DNA from: Leucobacter sp. G161
GTDB lineage: Bacteria > Actinomycetota > Actinomycetes > Actinomycetales > Microbacteriaceae
DNA length: 64,000 nucleotides
Reading direction: 5' to 3'
NCBI RefSeq assembly: GCF_001482305.1
Contig: NZ_LOHP01000053.1
Coordinates: forward strand, 1-64,000
Shown: piece by piece, positions 26,517 through 35,232 of the stretch
Layout of the letters: every line of letters begins with the position of its first letter
Numbering within the stretch: position 1 is the first letter of the stretch
Position numbers and translations under genes: made by a program
Notes under the pieces: generated by a model
Seen by the model: the letters and a program-made list of their open reading frames with translations, nothing else
Told to the model about the DNA's origin: nothing
Database searches by the model: none

Positions 26517-26542
26517 TATCGCTGTGCCACCGTGGTGCGATA
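26517..26542. promoter_or_regulatory. Dyad upstream of the Liv-type operon
   Basis: TATCGC and GCGATA arms flank an inner palindrome CCAC-C-GTGG, 54 bp before the binding-protein start. The halves are not equally spaced from the centre. It may be the operator for the linked GntR regulator, but similarity to a known FCD-GntR site was not established. Confidence 0.3.
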
Positions 26543-26595
26543 CATATGTCAATTCGTCCGCGCTTTAGCGTGCCCAGAACCGCTTGGAGAACTCA

Positions 26596-27774
26596 ATGAA
26601 GATGAAGCTTCGCGCTGCCGCCGTTGTATCAGCATCGGCCCTGCTACTCGTTGGATGCAGCAGCACAGGTGGGGGCGGTGAGTCCGGCGGGGAAGCTGGC
26701 GGGCTCGTCGGCACCGGCTCAGGTGACAGCTGCGTCATTGACAGCCCGGTCAAGGTGGGCGCTGCGCTCAGCCTCACTGGTGCGGCAGGCAGCTACGGGC
26801 TGTCCCAGCAGGAGGGCCTCGAGCTTGCGCTCGCAGAGCTCAACGAACAGGACGGTGTCACCTACGAGCTGAACATCGAAGATGACGCCTCGGAGCCACG
26901 TCAGGGCATTAGCGTCATGGAGACCTTCGTCGGTGACGGCACGAGCATCGTGCTCGGACCGACGCTCTCGAACACCGCGGTCGCAGCAATGCCGATCGCT
27001 AACGAGGCGAGCATGCCGGTCATGGGCATCTCGACCACTGCCGGTGGCATCACCGACATTGGCGAGTACGTCTTCCGTGACTCGCTCACTGAAGCGCAGG
27101 TCATCCCGCAGACCGTCGACGCCGTCATCGACGAGTTCGACCTTAAGAAGGTCGTCGTGATGTACTCCAACGACGACGCGTTCACCGAGTCGGGCTACGA
27201 GGTCATGGCCGAGACGCTTGATGGCACCGACGTTGAGGTGCTCGACACGCTCACGTTCTCGAAGGCAGACACTGACTTCCGCCCGCTGCTCACGGCCGCG
27301 AAGGACATGAACCCGGACGCGATCGTGGTGTCGGCACTCATCGAAGCAGCTATCCCGCTGGTGACGCAGGCGCGCGAGCTCGGCATCGAGCAGCCGATCG
27401 TCGGCGGTAACGGCTTCAACAACCCGAAGCTCATGGCTGACGCCGGTGCGGCAGCGGAAGGTGTTGTCGTTGGTGCAGCGTGGAACTCGGCTTCGGACAA
27501 CCCCGAGAACCAGGCATTCCTCGCAGCCTACGAAGAGAAGTTCGGCAAGCAGCCCGACCAGTTCGCAGCACAGGCATACTCCGCGCTCTACCTCATCAAC
27601 GACGCAGTCCGCAGCGATTGCTCGGCTGAGCGTAGCGATCTGCGCGAGTCGGTCGCCGGTCTCAAGGACGTCGCAACTCCGCTCGGTGCCGTGAGCATCA
27701 ACGCGGACCGTGACGCCGAGCACCCCGCCGTCGTGCAGATCGTGAAGGACGGCAAGTTCGCCGTTCTGCGCTAA
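26596..27774 (+). CDS. Liv-type (branched-chain amino acid/amide family) substrate-binding lipoprotein
   Basis: 392 residues. Signal peptide with lipobox LVGC (Cys21), then a Gly/Ser-rich linker and a type I periplasmic-binding domain (VKVGAALSLTGAAGSYGLSQ, GPTLSNTAVAAMPIANEASM, ARELGIEQPIVGGNGFNNPK). The ATG was preferred over a TTG four codons earlier because GGAGA is correctly spaced. The family binds branched-chain amino acids but also amides, urea, aromatic acids and hydroxy acids. Co-transcription with an alpha-hydroxyacid dehydrogenase suggests a hydroxy- or oxo-acid ligand here, which is inference. Confidence 0.88.
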   Translation: MKMKLRAAAVVSASALLLVGCSSTGGGGESGGEAGGLVGTGSGDSCVIDSPVKVGAALSLTGAAGSYGLSQQEGLELALAELNEQDGVTYELNIEDDASEPRQGISVMETFVGDGTSIVLGPTLSNTAVAAMPIANEASMPVMGISTTAGGITDIGEYVFRDSLTEAQVIPQTVDAVIDEFDLKKVVVMYSNDDAFTESGYEVMAETLDGTDVEVLDTLTFSKADTDFRPLLTAAKDMNPDAIVVSALIEAAIPLVTQARELGIEQPIVGGNGFNNPKLMADAGAAAEGVVVGAAWNSASDNPENQAFLAAYEEKFGKQPDQFAAQAYSALYLINDAVRSDCSAERSDLRESVAGLKDVATPLGAVSINADRDAEHPAVVQIVKDGKFAVLR

Positions 27775-27804
27775 CCCCGCATTACCCCTGAACGAGGATC
27801 ACCC

Positions 27805-28680
27805 ATGCAGCAATTGCTTAATGGCCTATTTATAGGCTCGATCTATGCGCTGTTCGCCATCGGATTTACCCTGGTGTTCGGCATTCTTGACCGCTTGAAC
27901 CTGGCGCACCCCGCCGTGTTCGCAGCGTCAGCCTTCGTGGGCATCGGCCTCGCCGAAGCCTTTGAGCTGTCGATCTGGGTGATCCTCGTTCTCGTGTTCC
28001 TCTTTGGCGCGGTGCTCGGCCTCGTGATTGAGCGGGTGGCGTTCCGCCCGCTGAAGAACCGGCCCGATGCGCACTTCGCGGGCCTTATCGCCTCCATCGC
28101 GATGGCAGGCATGATTGTCGCCGTGTTGCAGGCCTTCTTCGGGCCGCAGACGAGACGCTTCCCCGAGGGCACCGCGCCCGAGGGCAAGGTTGAGATCTTC
28201 GGCGCCAGTGCGACGTACGTGCAGCTCGCGATTGTCGTGATCTGCATCGGGCTCGTGATCGCGCTGAACGTGCTCGTCAAGCGTTCCTCGCTCGGCCGTT
28301 CGATGCGCGCCGTGGCCGAGAACCCGACCGCCGCACGTGTGCTCGGCATCAACGTCGACCGCGTCACGGCAATGACCTTTTCGATTTCCTCGGCACTCGG
28401 CGCGGTCGCGGGCGTGCTCTTCGCGCTCAATGTGAACAGCGCACAGCTCAGCATGGGCACCTCGATCGAGCTCAAGGGCCTCGCCGTGATCATCGTCGGC
28501 GGCATGGGGTCGCTCCCCGGCGCGCTCGTTGGCGGGCTGGTGCTCGGAATCGCGGAGGTGTTCGCGATCCAATACATCGGCTCGAGCTGGCGTGACTTCA
28601 TCGCGTTCGCGCTGCTCTTCGTCATTCTGCTCCTCATGCCACAGGGCATCTTCGGCAAGCGGAAGGTGCGTGAGGTCTAA
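27805..28680 (+). CDS. Liv-type ABC permease (LivH family)
   Basis: 291 residues, about eight membrane segments. Motifs: LNGLFIGSIYALFAIGFTLV, the EAA-like coupling region RAVAENPTAARVLGIN, and LKGLAVIIVGGMGSLPGALV. It is 30 bp after the binding-protein gene and 3 bp before the fused permease-ATPase gene. It would form one half of the channel with the permease domain of that fusion. Confidence 0.92.
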   Translation: MQQLLNGLFIGSIYALFAIGFTLVFGILDRLNLAHPAVFAASAFVGIGLAEAFELSIWVILVLVFLFGAVLGLVIERVAFRPLKNRPDAHFAGLIASIAMAGMIVAVLQAFFGPQTRRFPEGTAPEGKVEIFGASATYVQLAIVVICIGLVIALNVLVKRSSLGRSMRAVAENPTAARVLGINVDRVTAMTFSISSALGAVAGVLFALNVNSAQLSMGTSIELKGLAVIIVGGMGSLPGALVGGLVLGIAEVFAIQYIGSSWRDFIAFALLFVILLLMPQGIFGKRKVREV

Positions 28681-28683
28681 CCC

Positions 28684-30420
28684 ATGTTTACCGAATCCGT
28701 TCTCGTCTTCATCGCCCTCAACGGCATCTTTGCGTACTCGTTCTACGCAGTTCTGGTTGCAGGCCAGCTCAGCCTCGGCCAGGCAGGCTTCGCCGGCATC
28801 GCGGCGTTCGTCGCAGCGACTCTCGCCCCGACCCCTGCAAGCTGGGGCCCCATCCCGACACTCATCATTGCGATCGTGATCGGCATGGTCGTTGGCTCGC
28901 TTGCCGCAGTCATCCTCGGATTGCCCACGATGCGGCTCCGCGGCGTCTTCCTCGCGATCGCGACACTCGGTTTCGCCGAGGGCATTCGTATCTTCATCCT
29001 CAATCAGTCGTGGACCGGCGGCGCGCAGGGCATGTCCGTTCCAAAGGTCGTCGGCCCCGAGCTTGCCTGGGTGCTCCTCGCAGTCGTCGCCTACTGGTTC
29101 TGGCGCCAGGGTCGCTCGCGCTACGGCCGCGCGCTCGAAGCGATCCGCGAGGACGAGCTCGCCGCGCGCTCGATCGGCATCGATGTCGGACGGCACCGCC
29201 TCACCGCATTCGTCTCGGCAGGCGCAATCGCCGGCCTGTACGGCGTGCTGTGGGCCTACTTCATGCGGATCATTGCACCCGAGGACTTCAGCTTCTCGAC
29301 CGCGATTGACGGTCTCGTGACCGCCGTCGTTGGCGGCTCCACCAACTTCTTCGGCCCCATTTTGGGCAGCGGGTTCCAGACCATGCTGCCGGAGATCCAG
29401 CGCGCGGTCGGGATCGAAGCCGGCTGGCTGCGGCCCTTCATCTCCGGGCTGCTGCTGCTCATCGTGATCCTCTATCTCCCCGGCGGCATCGCGAGCCTCG
29501 TTCCGCGCCGCAAGCAGAAGATCGACATTGACGCGCTCGGCCTCGCCGCGGACGGTGCCAACGTGGCCCCAGCGTCGATGCGGTCACACCCCGCCAAGGG
29601 TGAGGTCGTCGTTGAACTCAACGCACTCGCCAAGGAATATGGGGGCGTGCACGCGGTACAGGGCGTCGATCTCACGATCCGCAGCGGCGACGTTGTCGGG
29701 CTCATCGGCCCGAACGGTGCAGGCAAGACCACGCTGGTGAACATGATCAGCGGGCTGATCCCGCCCTCGAGCGGCTCGGCAACCGTGCTTGGCGTCGACA
29801 TCGGCAGCACCCCCGTGCACCGTATCGCGGCGGCCGGCGTCACCCGCACCTTCCAGCATTCCAAGCTGTTCAACCGGCTGACCGCGCTCGAGAACGTACT
29901 CATTGGCACCCACCTCGTGGCGAAACCGACGTTCCTTCGGCGCCTACTCTGGCTGCCGTCCGCGCGTCGGGACGAGCAGGCCGCGCTCGCGCAGGCTGCT
30001 CGCTGCCTGAACCGCGTAGGGCTCATCGACAAGGCAAACGTCGAAGCGAAGGGGCTCTCATACGGCGACCAGCGCCGACTGGAGATCGCTCGCGCCCTCG
30101 CAGCTGATCCCTCGCTACTCATCCTTGATGAGCCGGCAGCTGGCATGAACCACGTCGAAGCCGAGCAGCTCTCCGAGCTCATTCGTTCGCTCGCGAACGA
30201 CGGCCTGACGATCGTCTTTATTGAACACAACGTTGGCATGGTGCTCGGCACCTGCGACCACATCGCGGTGCTGAACTTCGGGCAGCTGCTTGCAACTGGA
30301 ACGCCGGCCGAGATCGAGGCCGACGAGCGTGTCATCGACGCGTACCTTGGCGCGGCGCAGGACGACGACGCCGAGCAGGCCGGCGCTGCCGGCTCCGCTT
30401 CAACCGATGGGAGGGGCTAA
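28684..30420 (+). CDS. Fused Liv-type permease and ATPase (LivM-LivG)
   Basis: 578 residues. Residues 1-280 are a LivM-type permease (ARSIGIDVGRHRLTAF coupling loop, GPILGSGFQTMLPEIQ). After a linker of about 30 residues comes a LivG-type ATPase from about residue 306, with Walker A GPNGAGKTT (about 342), signature LSYGDQRRLEIARAL, Walker B LLILDEPAAGMN and switch IEHN. In most bacteria LivM and LivG are separate polypeptides; here no stop or start is seen between them, and fusion is known in some actinobacteria. ATG follows the LivH stop by 3 bp. The second ATPase (LivF type) is encoded directly downstream. Confidence 0.92.
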   Translation: MFTESVLVFIALNGIFAYSFYAVLVAGQLSLGQAGFAGIAAFVAATLAPTPASWGPIPTLIIAIVIGMVVGSLAAVILGLPTMRLRGVFLAIATLGFAEGIRIFILNQSWTGGAQGMSVPKVVGPELAWVLLAVVAYWFWRQGRSRYGRALEAIREDELAARSIGIDVGRHRLTAFVSAGAIAGLYGVLWAYFMRIIAPEDFSFSTAIDGLVTAVVGGSTNFFGPILGSGFQTMLPEIQRAVGIEAGWLRPFISGLLLLIVILYLPGGIASLVPRRKQKIDIDALGLAADGANVAPASMRSHPAKGEVVVELNALAKEYGGVHAVQGVDLTIRSGDVVGLIGPNGAGKTTLVNMISGLIPPSSGSATVLGVDIGSTPVHRIAAAGVTRTFQHSKLFNRLTALENVLIGTHLVAKPTFLRRLLWLPSARRDEQAALAQAARCLNRVGLIDKANVEAKGLSYGDQRRLEIARALAADPSLLILDEPAAGMNHVEAEQLSELIRSLANDGLTIVFIEHNVGMVLGTCDHIAVLNFGQLLATGTPAEIEADERVIDAYLGAAQDDDAEQAGAAGSASTDGRG

Positions 30421-30422
30421 GC

Positions 30423-31148
30423 ATGGCCGATCCAATTCTCCGCGTGACTGACCTCAAGGTCAGCTACGGCAAGGTTGAGGCTGTACGCGGCATCTCCTTT
30501 GACGTGCCCCAGGGCGCGCTCGTCACGCTTGTCGGAGCAAACGGCGCGGGCAAGTCCTCGATCATCAACGCGATCGCCGGCATCGTGAAACCAGCCGGCG
30601 GTAAAATCCTGTTTGAGGGTGACGACATCACCCGCACGGGGGCGCACAAGCTCGTGAAGCGCGGCCTCGTGCAGGTTCCCGAGGGGCGCCAGGTGCTCAG
30701 CACACTCACGATCGCTGAGAACCTGCAGCTCGGAGCGAGGCTGCTGCGCGGCGGAGCCGCAGCTGCGATCGATGGCATCTATGACCGATTCCCTGTGCTC
30801 GGCGAGCGGCGGCAGCTTCCGGCGGGGTCGCTCTCAGGTGGTGAACAGCAGATGCTCGCCATTGGCCGGGCGATGCTCGCCGAACCCCGCGTGATTTTCA
30901 TGGACGAACCCTCGATGGGGCTCGCGCCGAAGATTGTCGATGAGATCTTCAACGTGATTGAAGAGATCCGCGCCGGTGGCACCACGGTCGTGCTCGTTGA
31001 GCAGAACGCGCGGCGCGCGTTGCAAGCCGCGGACGAGGGACACATCCTGCAGAACGGCTCGATCGTGCGATCGGGGCGCTCCGCGGAACTTCTGGCAGAC
31101 GACAGCATTATTCAGGCATACCTCGGAACGGGTGGCAGCACGAAGTGA
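30423..31148 (+). CDS. Liv-type ABC ATPase (LivF family)
   Basis: 241 residues. Walker A GANGAGKSS, signature LSGGEQQMLAIGRAML, Walker B VIFMDEPSMGLAP and switch VEQNA. MGLAPKIV in Walker B is the LivF hallmark. The ATG is 2 bases after the stop of the fused subunit, and its TGA overlaps the GTG of the hydroxyacid dehydrogenase gene, so all five genes are one transcription unit. It pairs with the ATPase domain of the fused protein. Confidence 0.93.
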   Translation: MADPILRVTDLKVSYGKVEAVRGISFDVPQGALVTLVGANGAGKSSIINAIAGIVKPAGGKILFEGDDITRTGAHKLVKRGLVQVPEGRQVLSTLTIAENLQLGARLLRGGAAAAIDGIYDRFPVLGERRQLPAGSLSGGEQQMLAIGRAMLAEPRVIFMDEPSMGLAPKIVDEIFNVIEEIRAGGTTVVLVEQNARRALQAADEGHILQNGSIVRSGRSAELLADDSIIQAYLGTGGSTK

Positions 31149-32398
31149 GTAGCACCAACGGTAGCGAACTCGGTACACGCAAGATCGAGCGGAAGCTCCC
31201 GAAGTGGAGCGACTTTTCGCCGCTCCTCGGATTCAAGAAGCCCGAGTTTGACCCGGTGGAACGTAGGCTGCAGCGTGCGCTCACCGTAAAAGATCTCGCT
31301 GAAGCCGCACGCCGCCGCACCCCGAAGTCCGTGTTCTACTACGTTCACGGTGCGGCGGAAGCCGAACTGAGCATCTGGCGCGCCAGGGAAGCATTCTCGC
31401 GCGTCGAGTTCGAGCCTCGCGTGCTGCACGACGTCGCCGACGTCAGCACGAGTACGACGATTCTCGGCAAGGAGGCGAGTTTCCCGCTCATTCTCGCGCC
31501 GACCGGGTTCACGCGAATGATGCAGCACGAGGGCGAGATCGCCGTCGCACGGTCAGCGGCACGCGCCGGCGTCCCGTACACGCTGTCGACGATGGGCACC
31601 ACCGCCCCGGGGGACCTGCAGGACGCTGTGCCGAGCGGTACCAATTGGTTCCAGCTGTACCTGTGGAAGGATCGCGACGCGACCCGCCAGCTCATCGAAC
31701 AGGTGCGCGCCGCGGGCTACGACACCCTCGTGTTGACCGTCGATACCCCCGTCGCAGGGAATCGGCTGCGCGACACGCGCAACGGCCTGACGATTCCGCC
31801 GTCGTTGAGCATGAAGACGTTCATCGACTTCGCGATGTACCCGAACTGGTGGGCCAACATCCTCACCACCGAGCCGATCGAGTTCGCGAGCCTGAAGTCG
31901 TTCGACGGTACGGTCGCAGAGCTCGTCGGGCAGATGTTCGACCCGAGCCTGAATCTCGACGACCTGCAGTGGCTCCGCGACGAGTGGGAAGGCTCGCTCG
32001 TCGTTAAGGGCATCCAGTCCGTCGAAGACGCGAAGCGCGTGGTCGACCTCGGCGTGGATGCGATCGTGGTCTCGAACCATGGTGGCCGCCAACTCGACCG
32101 CGCGCCAACGCCGCTCGAGTTGCTGCCGAAGGTCGCCGAGGCCGTGAATGGTCGCGCACAGATCTTCCTCGACACTGGCATCCTGTCGGGTGCGGACGTG
32201 CTCGCCGCGGTCGGCCTGGGCGCAGACGCCTGCATGGTCGGGCGAGCGTACCTGTACGCGCTCATGGCCGGGGGAGAGCGCGGAGTGGACCGAATGTTCG
32301 AGATCATGCGGTCTGAGGCGCTGCGGACCATGCAGTTGACCGGGGTCGACAGCGTCACCGAACTGCGTGGCCGGGTGAGTCTGCGCGATTCACGCTAG
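31145..32398 (+). CDS. FMN-dependent alpha-hydroxyacid dehydrogenase
   Basis: 417 residues, an FMN (alpha/beta)8 barrel of the lactate/mandelate dehydrogenase and glycolate oxidase family. Motifs: LAPTGFTRMMQHEGE, WFQLYLW, DTLVLTVDTPVAGNR, VVKGIQ with the flavin Lys, and the catalytic SNHGGRQLD (His, Arg). The family oxidises L-2-hydroxyacids to 2-oxoacids; the length and C-terminal segment fit LldD-like enzymes. The GTG start overlaps the LivF stop (GTGA), so enzyme and transporter are co-expressed. A plausible role is oxidation of the imported substrate, such as lactate, mandelate or a hydroxy analogue of an amino acid. Confidence 0.9.
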   Translation: MSSTNGSELGTRKIERKLPKWSDFSPLLGFKKPEFDPVERRLQRALTVKDLAEAARRRTPKSVFYYVHGAAEAELSIWRAREAFSRVEFEPRVLHDVADVSTSTTILGKEASFPLILAPTGFTRMMQHEGEIAVARSAARAGVPYTLSTMGTTAPGDLQDAVPSGTNWFQLYLWKDRDATRQLIEQVRAAGYDTLVLTVDTPVAGNRLRDTRNGLTIPPSLSMKTFIDFAMYPNWWANILTTEPIEFASLKSFDGTVAELVGQMFDPSLNLDDLQWLRDEWEGSLVVKGIQSVEDAKRVVDLGVDAIVVSNHGGRQLDRAPTPLELLPKVAEAVNGRAQIFLDTGILSGADVLAAVGLGADACMVGRAYLYALMAGGERGVDRMFEIMRSEALRTMQLTGVDSVTELRGRVSLRDSR

Positions 32399-32444
32399 GC
32401 CGATGGGCGGCCCGTGCCCATCCGCCAGACAGACAATCTCAAAA

Positions 32445-32492
32445 CGACGATAGCTATGCCGTAGATCGCAAGATCTGGCATAGCTATCGTCG
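32445..32492. terminator. Long hairpin with GCAA tetraloop
   Basis: A perfect 16 bp stem (CGACGATAGCTATGCC and complement), a GT bulge on the left arm, then a 5 bp stem AGATC/GATCT closed by a GCAA tetraloop. It lies between the convergent hydroxyacid dehydrogenase and GntR genes, and the minus-strand copy ends in TTTT, as expected of a terminator for GntR. Its core resembles the hairpin after prs. Confidence 0.7.
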
Positions 32493-32549
32493 ATTGCATG
32501 TGCAGTGGCGCGGCGTGCGACAGCACCCCACTCGGCAACGCCCCAGCGG

Positions 32550-33341
32550 TTATACCTCGCTGAGGCCCTGCGGGTCGTACCCTGCCTCGATGAGGCTCTC
32601 GGCGCGCTCGGTGTTCGGGCTGAGATCCAGCATGTCCGCGTGCACACCGAGGTCGCGGTCGGCGTGGAGCGCCATGGAGTGTGCGGCGTCGCGCACGTCG
32701 CGCTCTTCGATTGCCTTGAGTAGCGCCCCGTGGTCGAGGTGCATGGTGTCCGAGGAGATCCCGAGGAACACCACCCCGCTGGCGACAGCGCGGCCAAGGA
32801 CCGTCATCACGCCAGAGTACAGGTCGAGCAGGAGCTTGCTGCCGCTCGCCTCAACGATGAGCCTGTGGAATGAGTCGGGCCGAGCGATGTCGTTGCAGCG
32901 CTCGCAGTTTTCTGGGTTCATCGCAGCACCGTCGGGTGCCTCGTCGAAGGTGAGGCTGCGTTCATAGCTCCGTCGAAGTGCCGCGAGCTGCTCATCGCTG
33001 CGCTTCACCGCGGCGGTCTGGGCAGCCTCGATCTCGAGCGAGCGGCGGTAGATGAGTACCTCCTCGAGATCCTGTTCGATGAGGAATTCGGTGAGCAGTG
33101 AGCTCACCGGCGTGCGTGCGCGCACAAACGTGCCGACGCCTGGCACGGGCTCGAGCATCCCCAGGGTGGTCAGTGAGCGAACTGCCTCGCGAACGGTCGA
33201 CCGACCGACCCCGATGAGATCCATAAGCTCTGGCTCTTTCGGGATGAGCTCGCCGATGGGCCACTCGCCGGAACTGATGCGGGAGCGGAGAAACGTATGA
33301 GCCTCGCGCACCTTGTGCGAACCGAGCTGTGTGGAGGACAT
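32550..33341 (-). CDS. GntR-family regulator, FCD subgroup
   Basis: 263 residues. The winged helix (residues 1-75) reads EPELMDLIGVGRSTVREAVR and PGVGTFVRARTP. The C-terminal FCD domain contains metal/ligand-type residues (DSFHRLIVEASGSKLLLDLY, DHGALLKAIEERD). FCD regulators such as LldR, PdhR and FadR respond to organic acids. It is convergent with the hydroxyacid dehydrogenase gene and is the likely regulator of that operon, as LldR is of lactate dehydrogenases. Its own promoter region is only 61 bp and includes a hairpin. Confidence 0.9.
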   Translation of the reverse strand: MSSTQLGSHKVREAHTFLRSRISSGEWPIGELIPKEPELMDLIGVGRSTVREAVRSLTTLGMLEPVPGVGTFVRARTPVSSLLTEFLIEQDLEEVLIYRRSLEIEAAQTAAVKRSDEQLAALRRSYERSLTFDEAPDGAAMNPENCERCNDIARPDSFHRLIVEASGSKLLLDLYSGVMTVLGRAVASGVVFLGISSDTMHLDHGALLKAIEERDVRDAAHSMALHADRDLGVHADMLDLSPNTERAESLIEAGYDPQGLSEV

Positions 33342-33355
33342 GCACTGAGTGTATC

Positions 33356-33388
33356 GAGCGTGCGCCTCCTCCGGGACGGCGCACGCTC
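33356..33388 (-). terminator. Hairpin between hmuT-like and GntR genes
   Basis: An 11 bp perfect stem (GAGCGTGCGCC and GGCGCACGCTC) plus a TCC/GGA inner stem with one bulged C. It lies in the 61 bp gap after the stop of the haem-binding protein gene. Likely terminator of the hmu operon; it is also immediately upstream of GntR. Confidence 0.6.
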
Positions 33389-33402
33389 AGGCAGCTCCCG
33401 GG

Positions 33403-34419
33403 TTACTTGAGTGTCGCCACCCACGCAGTGAAGGATTCGAGCCCGGTCACGGTCGAGCCGAGGCCGAGTGCCTGCACATCGCGACCCGTAACGCGCATGA
33501 GCGCGTCGTCGGCCGCTGCGGGAACCGTGGCGACCGCAGGGTTCGCGAGGAGGTCCGCGTACATCCGATCCCCAGTGCCGTTCATGTCGACGAGTACGAT
33601 GCCGTCGGGGTTCGCCTGGACGATTTGTTCGGCACTAATCGGGCCCGTGGCTTCCATCCCCATCTCGTCACTCACGCTGACAGCACCGGCAAGGTTGAGG
33701 AGCTCGAGCGGGAACGCTCCGCCCGCGGTTGCGAACGGTCGGCCGGCCTGGTTCGTGAGTACGAGGACACGCGGCGCGTCGGCGTTGTCACTGCCCGACT
33801 TCGGAGCCGCGTGCTCACCCAGTCCGGACTCGATCTCCTCGATGAGCGCCGTGGCGGCGGTCTCGGTGCCGGTGGTCTGACCGATGAGGTCGATGTTCCG
33901 TGACAGCGTCGCGGTGCTCGTCCAGGTCTCCGGGAGCTGCAGCGTTGTCAGCCCTGCCTGTTCAAGCACGGAACCGATCGTGTCTTCGGCGCCGTGCCTC
34001 GGGCTCATCACCACGAGATCTGGAGCGGTCGAGATGACGGTTTCGGTATCGAGGTTCATCGCGACGGGGAACGTCTGCGGCACAGCCTGCATCTCCTCGA
34101 CATGGCCGCCGAGCGTTGGGTTGAGCACGGCCTCCGGGATCAGCACCAGCCGGTCGGCAAGTCCGAGCTCTGCGATGACCTCAGCGCTCTCGTAATCGAG
34201 TGCGGCGATGGCCTGCGGCTCGCTTTCGACGGTAATGCTGTGGGCCTCGCCTGCTCGGCCCGCCGGGATCTCGATCGTGCGTGGGAAGCCCACCACTGCG
34301 GTGTCTGCCGGGGCTGCGTCTGTCGACGGCGCAGCTGGAGCTGCCGGAGCGCAGCCGGAGAGGCCAAGCAGCGTTGCCGCGGTGAGCGCGGCAACGGTGA
34401 GGGATCGAGCGATGTTCAT
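33403..34419 (-). CDS. hmuT: Haem-binding lipoprotein of ABC importer (HmuT-like)
   Basis: 338 residues. Signal peptide with lipobox LSGC (Cys23) and an Ala/Pro-rich linker (APAAPAAPSTDAAPADTA). The mature domain is an iron-complex binding protein (PQAIAALDYESAEVIAELGL, ISTAPDLVVMSPRHG, QANPDGIVLVDMNGTG). It lies next to a FecCD permease and ATPase, and the importer is divergent from haem synthesis genes, the basis for calling it a haem or haem-like binding protein. This substrate is inference; cobalamin or a siderophore remain possible. AAAGGA precedes the ATG. Confidence 0.75.
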   Translation of the reverse strand: MNIARSLTVAALTAATLLGLSGCAPAAPAAPSTDAAPADTAVVGFPRTIEIPAGRAGEAHSITVESEPQAIAALDYESAEVIAELGLADRLVLIPEAVLNPTLGGHVEEMQAVPQTFPVAMNLDTETVISTAPDLVVMSPRHGAEDTIGSVLEQAGLTTLQLPETWTSTATLSRNIDLIGQTTGTETAATALIEEIESGLGEHAAPKSGSDNADAPRVLVLTNQAGRPFATAGGAFPLELLNLAGAVSVSDEMGMEATGPISAEQIVQANPDGIVLVDMNGTGDRMYADLLANPAVATVPAAADDALMRVTGRDVQALGLGSTVTGLESFTAWVATLK

Positions 34420-34458
34420 GGGGTCCTTTCGCGGTAGCGCACGGATGGCGCCCGGGTT

Positions 34459-35232
34459 TCAGTCGTCCGCCGCGAGAATGCGGCGACCCTGCGGGGTGGT
34501 GTGGATCGTCGTGCGAACGCCGTATGCGGCAAACACGCGCTCGGGGCCGAGGACCTCGTGCGGAGTACCGGTGTGCGACGATCCACCCGGGTCGAGCAGG
34601 AGCACGCGCGTGCAGGTGTTCAGCGCGATGCTGAGGTCATGGATTGCGGCGATCACGATGCGGCCCTGATTGCCGAGGCCACGCATGATCTGTTCGACAG
34701 CGCGCTGGTGGGCGAGGTCGAGGGCGCTTGTGGGCTCGTCGAGCACCACAATGGGGGTGTTTTGCGCGAGGACGCGTGCGAGCTGCACGAGCTGGCGCTG
34801 TCCGCCGGAGAGCACGCTGTAGCGGCGATCGGCGAGGTGGCTGATGCCCGCACGCGCGAGCGCTGCATCCACTGCGGCGGCGTGATCACTGCGACGCGAG
34901 GCCCAGGCTCCGACGCCGACGAGCTCACGCACGCGGAGTTCGCCCGGGGCGCCGTGATCCTGCGCCATGAGTGAGACAAGTTCCGAGCGCCGCTTCGCTT
35001 TTGCGCGAGTGAGTTCCTCACTCCCGAAGCGTGCTGACCCGTAGCTCGAGACCCCTGACTGCGCGATCGCGCCGAGCAGGGAGGACTTGCCGACCCCGTT
35101 CGGCCCGACAATGCCGAGTACCGTGCCCGGTTCGAGCCGAAGCGTGAGTGGGTCGCTCAGGGCAACGCTGCCCCGAATCGCCCCGAAGCCGCCGAGTTCG
35201 AGGGGAAGAAGTGTTGCGGGCGCGGGGATCAT
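34459..35232 (-). CDS. hmuV: ABC importer ATPase, HmuV-like
   Basis: 257 residues. Walker A GPNGVGKSS, signature LSGGQRQLVQLARVL, Walker B IVVLDEPTSALD and switch AIHDL. The QLVQLARVLAQ segment is typical of HmuV/FecE-type ATPases. The ATG overlaps the permease stop (ATGA). The gene ends 39 bp before the binding-protein gene, which is in the same orientation, so the order is permease, ATPase, binding protein. That order differs from hmuTUV in Corynebacterium, where the binding protein comes first. Confidence 0.8.
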   Translation of the reverse strand: MIPAPATLLPLELGGFGAIRGSVALSDPLTLRLEPGTVLGIVGPNGVGKSSLLGAIAQSGVSSYGSARFGSEELTRAKAKRRSELVSLMAQDHGAPGELRVRELVGVGAWASRRSDHAAAVDAALARAGISHLADRRYSVLSGGQRQLVQLARVLAQNTPIVVLDEPTSALDLAHQRAVEQIMRGLGNQGRIVIAAIHDLSIALNTCTRVLLLDPGGSSHTGTPHEVLGPERVFAAYGVRTTIHTTPQGRRILAADD

